DNA of 8,507 nt from positions 1 to 8,507 of the forward strand of contig JACDGO010000070.1 of the NCBI GenBank assembly GCA_013821585.1, read 5' to 3'. A program made the position numbers and the translations under genes. Source of the DNA: Sphingomonadaceae bacterium. Its GTDB lineage: Bacteria > Pseudomonadota > Alphaproteobacteria > Sphingomonadales > Sphingomonadaceae. Below, in pieces: positions 1-4,057 of this stretch. A model generated the notes under the pieces. The model ran no database searches, was not told the DNA's origin, and worked only from the letters and a program-made list of their open reading frames with translations. Numbering within the stretch: the first letter of the stretch is position 1; every line of letters begins with the position of its first letter.

Positions 1-8
1 GGTCATGC

Positions 9-32
9 ATCGCCGCTATATAGGGCGGCGAT
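9..32. repeat. GC-rich inverted repeat (possible hairpin)
   Basis: ATCGCCGC at 9-16 is perfectly complementary to GCGGCGAT at 25-32, leaving an 8-base AT-rich loop (TATATAGG). A tandem CGGCGAT (26-32 and 33-39) overlaps the right arm. It lies beyond the 3' end of the minus-strand Sel1 gene and could act as a transcript-end hairpin. No T-run follows on either strand, so a classical intrinsic terminator is not supported. The TATATA in the loop could instead be part of a promoter for a leftward gene outside the window. Confidence 0.4.
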
Positions 33-62
33 CGGCGATACTCCAATCCTGAACCGAAGGCT

Positions 63-359
63 TCAGGCGGCGCGCCGTGTCGTCGCGCCGAGCCAGGCGC
101 GCGCCTGGCGCTGGGCCTCGGCGATCTCGCGCGCCGACATGTCTTCGGCAATCTCGGCGCGGCAGGCCTGCGCGCGGTCGTTGCCGCCGAGCGCCGCGAG
201 GTTGAACCATTTATGCGCCTCGATCAGGTCGACATCGACGCCCCCCGATCCGCTCGAATAGGCGATGCCGAGCTCGTAATAGGCGCGCGGATCGCCGAGT
301 GCCGCATCGCGCATCCGGCTTTCGATCAGGAAAAACCCGCTCTTGAAGCTGCTTGCCAT
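63..359 (-). CDS. Small Sel1-repeat protein
   Basis: This 98-residue protein is built around one recognisable Sel1-like (TPR-related) repeat at about residues 22-64. It has the usual pattern: GDPRAYYELGIAYSSG, a short acidic insert, EAHKWFNLAALGGN. It ends in the M-x-x-x-E-I-A-E-A-Q tail with AWL that commonly closes Sel1 domains. Such helical repeats mediate protein-protein contacts; no catalytic residues are visible and the partner is unknown. No signal peptide or membrane segment is seen, so it is probably cytoplasmic. The ATG at 359 is chosen because the segment before the repeat (MASSFKSGFFLIESR) fits small sphingomonad homologues as I remember them. A later ATG at 314 (residue 16) is the alternative. 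The Shine-Dalgarno is poor (only GGGGG, well upstream). A CtrA-like box lies 56-70 bases upstream of the start, so cell-cycle-linked expression is plausible. Confidence 0.85.
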   Translation of the reverse strand: MASSFKSGFFLIESRMRDAALGDPRAYYELGIAYSSGSGGVDVDLIEAHKWFNLAALGGNDRAQACRAEIAEDMSAREIAEAQRQARAWLGATTRRAA

Positions 360-406
360 CTTGCCCAGAACCCCCGTTGACGTCTTGTCGGACCGGACTT
401 TCGGCG

Positions 407-429
407 AAATGGTTTCAACAAATGGTTAA
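407..429 (-). promoter_or_regulatory. CtrA-like binding site with overlapping 8-bp direct repeat
   Basis: Read on the minus strand, 429-415 is TTAACCATTTGTTGA. This matches the CtrA full-site consensus TTAA-N7-TTAA at seven of eight fixed positions. The octamer AACCATTT occurs twice (427-420 and 414-407), 13 bases apart. TTGAAA (418-413) could serve as a -35 element overlapping the second half-site, as in CtrA-activated promoters; no good -10 follows. The site lies between panC, which ends at 437, and the Sel1 gene, which starts at 359, and is oriented to drive the latter. The sequence match is observed; CtrA binding is inferred. Confidence 0.5.
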
Positions 430-436
430 CGCCGCA

Positions 437-1261
437 TCAGCCGACCGCGATATTGTCGATCAGGCGCGTCGTTGCGATGCGTGCGGCGGCGAGCAGGCGG
501 AGACCGTGCGCGAAGGTGGTTACCGGACAAAGCGCTGCATCGACCAGTTCGATATAGTCGATGGCGAAGCCCGCGTCGCTGAGCCGCGTTCGCGCGTTGC
601 CGAGCACCGCCAAGACATCGTCACCGGCTTCGATCGCCGCTGCCGCACCGGCCAGCGCCTCCGGGAGCGCTAGCGCAGAAGTGCGCTCCGCCGCCGAAAG
701 ATACGCGTTGCGCGACGACAGCGCGAGACCGTCCGCGTCGCGGACCGTCGCCACACCGACGATCTCTACGCCAAGATCGAGGTCGCCCGCCATCCGCCGC
801 ACGACCGCGAGCTGCTGCCAATCCTTCTCGCCGAACAGCGCGACGTCGGGCCGCACCTGCCCGAACAATTTGGCGACGACGGTTGCGACTCCGTCGAAAT
901 GGCCCGGGCGGTGCGCGCCGTCGAGCGTGTCGCCGAGGCCCGCGACCGAAATATTCGTCGCGAACCCGGTCGGATACATCGTCGCTGAGTCGGGCGCCCA
1001 CAGGATCGCAACGCCCGCATCGGCCAGCATCGCCGCGTCCGCCTCTTCGCGGCGCGGATAGCGGGACAGATCCTCGTTCGCGCCGAATTGCAGCGGGTTG
1101 ACGAAGATCGAGGCGACAACGTGATCCGCCGTCGCCCGCGCCTCCTCGACCAGCTTCATATGGCCGGCATGGAGTGCGCCCATCGTCGGGACGAGCGCGA
1201 CGCGCCCGTCGAGCGCGGCGCGCGCACTGCGCAGGCGACCAAGTTCGCGGATGATTTGCAC
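437..1261 (-). CDS. panC: Pantothenate synthetase (pantoate--beta-alanine ligase)
   Basis: The enzyme joins pantoate and beta-alanine using ATP (through pantoyl-adenylate, releasing AMP) to make pantothenate, the precursor of coenzyme A; it is cytosolic. With a GTG start at 1261 the protein has 274 residues, close to the family's roughly 280. The nucleotidylyltransferase signature PTMGALHAGH is at residues 25-34 with the HxGH motif at 31-34. FVNPLQF is at 53-59, the ATP-binding segment FGEKDWQQL at 143-151 and the KMSKS-equivalent SSRN at 182-185. The reading frame stays open to an ATG at 1327, but those 22 extra residues (Arg/Gly-rich) are not family-like. GTG is followed directly by QIIRELGRLR, a normal PanC N-terminus. 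GGAGG at 1276-1272 lies 10 bases before this GTG. The gene is divergent from mipZ. No pan partner gene is in the window. Confidence 0.95.
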   Translation of the reverse strand: MQIIRELGRLRSARAALDGRVALVPTMGALHAGHMKLVEEARATADHVVASIFVNPLQFGANEDLSRYPRREEADAAMLADAGVAILWAPDSATMYPTGFATNISVAGLGDTLDGAHRPGHFDGVATVVAKLFGQVRPDVALFGEKDWQQLAVVRRMAGDLDLGVEIVGVATVRDADGLALSSRNAYLSAAERTSALALPEALAGAAAAIEAGDDVLAVLGNARTRLSDAGFAIDYIELVDAALCPVTTFAHGLRLLAAARIATTRLIDNIAVG

Positions 1262-1270
1262 GGCTTCCGG

Positions 1271-1276
1271 CCCTCC
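1271..1276 (-). promoter_or_regulatory. Ribosome binding site supporting the panC GTG start
   Basis: GGAGGG on the minus strand lies about 10 bases before the GTG at 1261. The longer ATG start at 1327 has no comparable site and would leave only 17 bp between the two divergent genes. This supports the shorter PanC. Confidence 0.5.
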
Positions 1277-1320
1277 GATAAGACGGCGAAGGCTCCCGCC
1301 TTGGCGCGGGCGACGCCGGA

Positions 1321-1325
1321 GAATC
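1321..1325. promoter_or_regulatory. GANTC (CcrM-type methylation) site upstream of mipZ
   Basis: GAATC lies 19 bases before the mipZ start codon, in the 83-bp panC/mipZ divergent gap. GANTC is the target of the alphaproteobacterial methyltransferase CcrM. In Caulobacter, GcrA acts at methylated GANTC sites and mipZ is among its reported targets. Only about a dozen GANTC sites are visible by eye in the whole window, and this is the only intergenic one. The motif is certain; regulatory use is inferred. Confidence 0.4.
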
Positions 1326-1333
1326 AAGGGGGA
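1326..1333 (+). promoter_or_regulatory. Ribosome binding site of mipZ
   Basis: AAGGGGGA sits about 11 bases before the ATG at 1345. It is the only purine-rich Shine-Dalgarno-like stretch close enough, and it directly follows the GANTC site. Confidence 0.45.
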
Positions 1334-1344
1334 TCGGCCGCACC

Positions 1345-2145
1345 ATGCCGGGACGCGCGCATCGCATCGTCTTCGCCAACGAAAAGGGCGGCACGGGCAA
1401 GTCGACGACCGCCGTCCACGCCGCGGTTGCGCTGGTCGCGAGCGGGCACCGGGTCGGCGCGCTCGACCTCGACACGCGGCAGCGCACGCTCGCGCGCTAT
1501 CTCGACAATCGCGCCGCGACGATGCGCCGCCGCGCGGTTGATTTACCGCAGCCCGACTATCTGGTGCTCGAAGACATGAGCGAAGCGGGGCTGGCCGCAG
1601 CGGTCGCGCGGCTTTCGGAAAACGCCGATTATCTCGTCATCGACACGCCGGGGCGCGACGATCCGCTCGGCCGCGCGGCGATCTCGCTCGCCGACACGCT
1701 CGTCACGCCGATCAACGACAGCTTCGTCGACCTCGACCTGATCGGTCAGGTCGACGCCGAGACGTTTCGGGTGAAGCGCCCGAGCTTTTACGCCGAGCTG
1801 ATCTGGGAACTGCGCAAGGTGCGCGCGAAGACCGACGGCGGCACGGTCGACTGGGTGATCCTGAGAAACCGCCTCCAGCACCTCGAGGCGCACAATATGC
1901 GCCGCGTCGCGGCCGCGCTCGCCGAATTGTCGAAGCGCGTCGGGTTTCGCGTCATCCCGGGCCTCGGCGAACGCGTGATCTACCGCGAGCTATTCCCCAA
2001 GGGGCTGACCCTGCTTGATGTCGGCGCGATCGAGCATGTCGGGTTGAGCCATATCGCCGCGCGGCAGGAGCTGCGCGAGATGGTCGCGGGCTTCGCGCTT
2101 CCCGGCAGCGAGGACATCGAACCGCAGCGGGCGCTGTCGCTGTGA
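1345..2145 (+). CDS. mipZ: Division-plane positioning ATPase MipZ (ParA/MinD superfamily)
   Basis: MipZ is a deviant-Walker ParA-type ATPase. In Caulobacter it binds polar ParB-parS complexes, forms an ATP-dependent DNA-bound gradient and inhibits FtsZ polymerisation, placing the division ring near midcell. The 266-residue product has the P-loop NEKGGTGKST at residues 12-21 (signature Lys14, Walker Lys19). DLDTRQRT at 41-48 is the MipZ-specific form of the switch I region. Further landmarks are IDTPG at 99-103, NDSFVDLDLIG at 124-134, DWVILRNRL at 169-177 and the long conserved block from KRVGFRVIPGL (197-207) through VIYRELFPKGLTLLD (211-225). That combination separates MipZ from plain ParA and Soj proteins. 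It starts at an ATG preceded by AAGGGGGA, opposite panC. Its stop overlaps the next gene's GTG start. A ParB partner is expected elsewhere in the genome. The length is close to the Caulobacter protein and no key residue is missing. Confidence 0.93.
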   Translation: MPGRAHRIVFANEKGGTGKSTTAVHAAVALVASGHRVGALDLDTRQRTLARYLDNRAATMRRRAVDLPQPDYLVLEDMSEAGLAAAVARLSENADYLVIDTPGRDDPLGRAAISLADTLVTPINDSFVDLDLIGQVDAETFRVKRPSFYAELIWELRKVRAKTDGGTVDWVILRNRLQHLEAHNMRRVAAALAELSKRVGFRVIPGLGERVIYRELFPKGLTLLDVGAIEHVGLSHIAARQELREMVAGFALPGSEDIEPQRALSL

Positions 2146-2384
2146 AGTTCGTGCTGTTTCTCGCGCTGCTCGGCGCGCTTTACTGGCTCTTGAAGAGCGG
2201 GGCTTCGGTCAAGGCGATGCCGCGCGACGCGGCGGCGAAGTTGCTCGGCGTCGCACCCGACGCCGACGCCGGAGCGGTCGCCGACGCGCACCGTCGTCTG
2301 ATCGCAAGGGTCCATCCCGACGCGGGTGGCAGCGCCGAGCTCGCCGCGCAAATCAACCGCGCGCGCGACGCGATGCTGAGGTAG
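2142..2384 (+). CDS. Small membrane-anchored J-domain protein
   Basis: This 80-residue protein has a single N-terminal hydrophobic helix (about residues 2-18, FVLFLALLGALYWLL) and a C-terminal half J-domain. The domain begins AAKLLGV, has a helix II ending in HRRLIARV, the diagnostic HPD tripeptide at 58-60, then AGGSAELAAQINRARDAML. J-domains stimulate the ATPase of Hsp70 (DnaK), and the HPD is the essential contact. There is no Gly/Phe region, zinc finger or substrate-binding domain, so it resembles Pam18/Tim14-like tethered J-proteins and not full DnaJ. Residue 61, after HPD, is Ala where Lys or Arg is common. The GTG start overlaps the mipZ stop in GTGA, which suggests translational coupling. 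The client protein is unknown; co-expression with mipZ may only reflect conserved order. Confidence 0.85.
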   Translation: MKFVLFLALLGALYWLLKSGASVKAMPRDAAAKLLGVAPDADAGAVADAHRRLIARVHPDAGGSAELAAQINRARDAMLR

Positions 2385-2431
2385 CGGGAACTCGCTCACC
2401 CGCGTCCCGTTAGCGCTGCACGACCTTCAGC

Positions 2432-2437
2432 AAGGAG
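2432..2437 (+). promoter_or_regulatory. Ribosome binding site of the phosphomannomutase gene
   Basis: AAGGAG lies four bases before the ATG at 2442, a short but workable spacing. It fixes the start of the following gene. The rest of the 57-bp gap shows no clear promoter or terminator, so read-through from mipZ is possible. Confidence 0.55.
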
Positions 2438-2441
2438 CCCC

Positions 2442-3824
2442 ATGACCCATCGCTTCAACCGCACCGCGCTGCGCGAATACGACATCCGCGGAATCGTCGG
2501 CGAAACCCTGGGCGAGGCGGACGCCTATGCGATAGGCCGCGGCTTCGGCACGCGCGTCAGGCGGAACGGCGGCACGCGCGCGGCGGTCGGCTATGACGGG
2601 CGGATGTCGTCGCCGGCGCTTGAAGCCGCGCTCGTCCGGGGCTTGCGTGAAAGCGACGTTGACGTTGTGCGCGTGGGCCTCGGACCGACGCCGATGCTTT
2701 ATTACGCCGAAGCGACGCTCGAGGTGGACGGCGGCGTCCAGATCACCGGGAGCCATAACCCGGCCGAATATAATGGCTTCAAGATGGTGCTCGCACACGC
2801 GCCGTTCTTCGGGGCGGACATCCAGAACCTCGCCGCGCTCGCCGAAAGCGGCGACTGGGAGGAGGGAACCGGCGCGGTCTCGGATTACACCATCATTGAC
2901 GATTATGTCGCGCGGCTGATCGCTGGCTATTCGGGCGGCGCGTTCCGGATCGGCTGGGACGCTGGCAACGGCGCCGCGGGTGAGGTGATCGAGAAACTCG
3001 TGAAATTGCTTCCCGGCGAGCACCACACGATCTTCACCGAAATCGACGGGCGCTTTCCAAACCACCACCCCGACCCGACCGAGGAAAAGAACCTCGCCGA
3101 CCTGAAAAAACTGGTCGCGGACAAAAATCTCGATTTCGGGCTGGCGTTCGACGGCGACGGCGACCGGCTCGGCGCGATCGACGGCGAGGGACGCGTCGTC
3201 TGGGGCGACCAGATCCTGAGCATCCTCGCCGAGCCGATCCTGCGCGAAGACCCCGGCGCGACGATCATCGCCGATGTGAAGGCGAGCCAGGCGCTGTTCG
3301 ACCGCGTGCGCGAGCTCGGCGGGACGCCGCTGATGTGGAAGACCGGGCACAGCCTGATCAAGACCAAGATGCGCGAGACGGGCAGCCCGCTCGCCGGCGA
3401 GATGAGCGGGCACATCTTCTTCGCGCACGACTATTACGGCTTCGACGACGCGCAATATGCCGCAGTGCGCCTGATCGGTGCGGTGCGGCTGCTCGGCGGA
3501 TCGCTGACCGCGCTCAAGGACGCGATGCCGGCGATGGTCAACACGCCCGAGATGCGCTTCCAGGTCGACGAGGCGCGCAAGTTCGCCGTGGTCGACGAAG
3601 TGCTCGACCGGCTCGAGGCCGAGGGCGCGGAGGTGAACCGCACCGACGGCGCGCGCGTCTCGACGCCCGATGGCTGGTGGCTGCTGCGCGCGTCGAACAC
3701 GCAGGACGTACTCGTCACGCGGGCGGAGGCGCGGGACCAGGCGGGGCTCGACCGGCTGCTGGCGATGATCGACGCCCAGCTCGCGGCGTCGGGGCTGAAG
3801 CGCGGTGCGCAAGCCGCGCACTAG
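2442..3824 (+). CDS. Phosphomannomutase/phosphoglucomutase
   Basis: This alpha-D-phosphohexomutase interconverts mannose-6-P/mannose-1-P and probably glucose-6-P/glucose-1-P through a phosphoserine and a bisphosphate intermediate. It feeds GDP-mannose and UDP/dTDP-glucose synthesis for envelope and exopolysaccharides; it is cytosolic. The 460-residue length is typical of the PMM/PGM subgroup. Landmarks are REYDIRGIVG at residues 11-20, the catalytic serine loop TGSHNP (102-107, Ser104), the Mg-binding DGDGD at 237-241, the sugar-specificity loop GEMSGH at 319-324 and the phosphate-binding RASNT at 416-420. All four domains are present. TGSHNPAEYNGFKM and GEMSGHIFF favour PMM/PGM over phosphoglucosamine mutase (GlmM). 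Sequence alone cannot settle the preferred sugar, so no symbol is assigned (manB, algC or pgm are the candidates). The stop overlaps that of the convergent small HTH gene. Confidence 0.93.
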   Translation: MTHRFNRTALREYDIRGIVGETLGEADAYAIGRGFGTRVRRNGGTRAAVGYDGRMSSPALEAALVRGLRESDVDVVRVGLGPTPMLYYAEATLEVDGGVQITGSHNPAEYNGFKMVLAHAPFFGADIQNLAALAESGDWEEGTGAVSDYTIIDDYVARLIAGYSGGAFRIGWDAGNGAAGEVIEKLVKLLPGEHHTIFTEIDGRFPNHHPDPTEEKNLADLKKLVADKNLDFGLAFDGDGDRLGAIDGEGRVVWGDQILSILAEPILREDPGATIIADVKASQALFDRVRELGGTPLMWKTGHSLIKTKMRETGSPLAGEMSGHIFFAHDYYGFDDAQYAAVRLIGAVRLLGGSLTALKDAMPAMVNTPEMRFQVDEARKFAVVDEVLDRLEAEGAEVNRTDGARVSTPDGWWLLRASNTQDVLVTRAEARDQAGLDRLLAMIDAQLAASGLKRGAQAAH

Positions 3825-4000
3825 CGCAGCTTGCTGACCTTTAGCCCATCCGCCCGCGCACGCGTCTGGATTGACTCTTCGCTGCGCGTCAGCGCCTTGG
3901 CGATCGCGCGGAGCGACATCCCCTTGCCCGCGAGCCGGTGCAGCTTTTGAATCTCGTCGGACGTCCAGGCCTGACGGTGCCGTTCGAACTTTTCGGCCAT
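3821..4000 (-). CDS. Small helix-turn-helix protein, GcrA/Myb-like
   Basis: This 59-residue basic protein appears to be a bare trihelical DNA-binding domain. Predicted helices are at about 13-24 (TSDEIQKLHRLA), 29-37 (SLRAIAKAL) and 40-51 (SEESIQTRARAD), followed by GLKVSKLR. The spacing W12, L20, G27, S29, I33-A34, L37, then a recognition helix ending in GL, resembles the N-terminal domain of the cell-cycle regulator GcrA and SANT/Myb-type domains. It lacks GcrA's C-terminal sigma-factor-binding part, so it is not GcrA itself. The ATG at 4000 is chosen because GGAGG lies 7 bases upstream and the product is one compact domain. The open frame continues far upstream opposite polA, but that part is Arg/Asp/Val-rich antisense shadow. 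The gene is divergent from polA and tail-to-tail with the mutase gene. Transcription regulator or nucleoid-associated protein are both possible; the target is unknown. Confidence 0.8.
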   Translation of the reverse strand: MAEKFERHRQAWTSDEIQKLHRLAGKGMSLRAIAKALTRSEESIQTRARADGLKVSKLR

Positions 4001-4007
4001 CAACTCT

Positions 4008-4012
4008 CCTCC
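4008..4012 (-). promoter_or_regulatory. Strong ribosome binding site of the small HTH gene
   Basis: GGAGG on the minus strand is 7 bases before the ATG at 4000, ideal Shine-Dalgarno spacing. It is the best evidence that this short gene is translated and that its start is here and not further upstream in the long open frame. Confidence 0.65.
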
Positions 4013-4057
4013 AGCGGCGGGGTGGCATCGCCTTGGCGCCCTGCTAAACCGCGTCCG

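Noticed and set aside
1294..1311. Short inverted repeat CCCGC/GCGGG in the panC-mipZ gap
   Set aside because: Five base pairs in DNA this GC-rich are expected by chance; there is no T-run or operator-like symmetry beyond it.
1262..1327. N-terminal extension of PanC from the ATG at 1327
   Set aside because: The extra 22 residues are not PanC-like, there is no ribosome site before the ATG, and GTG at 1261 has GGAGG upstream and begins the conserved sequence.
621..1487. 288-codon minus-strand frame spanning panC and the panC-mipZ gap
   Set aside because: It is panC read in the wrong frame (an Arg-rich frameshifted copy of its codons) and crosses the mipZ start and promoter region.
2385..2409. 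Possible terminator hairpin after the J-domain gene (CGGGA at 2385-2389 with TCCCG at 2405-2409)
   Set aside because: The stem is only 5 bp with a 15-base loop, GCGGG could pair instead with a nearby CCCGC, and no T-run follows.
2427..4028. 533-codon minus-strand frame opposite the mutase gene
   Set aside because: Antisense shadow: Arg/Ala/Val-rich, no recognisable motif, and it overlaps a well-supported gene across its full length.
3938..4057. 40-residue N-terminal extension of polA
   Set aside because: It overlaps the HTH gene on the other strand and shows no family resemblance; the canonical PolA N-terminus begins at the ATG at 4058.
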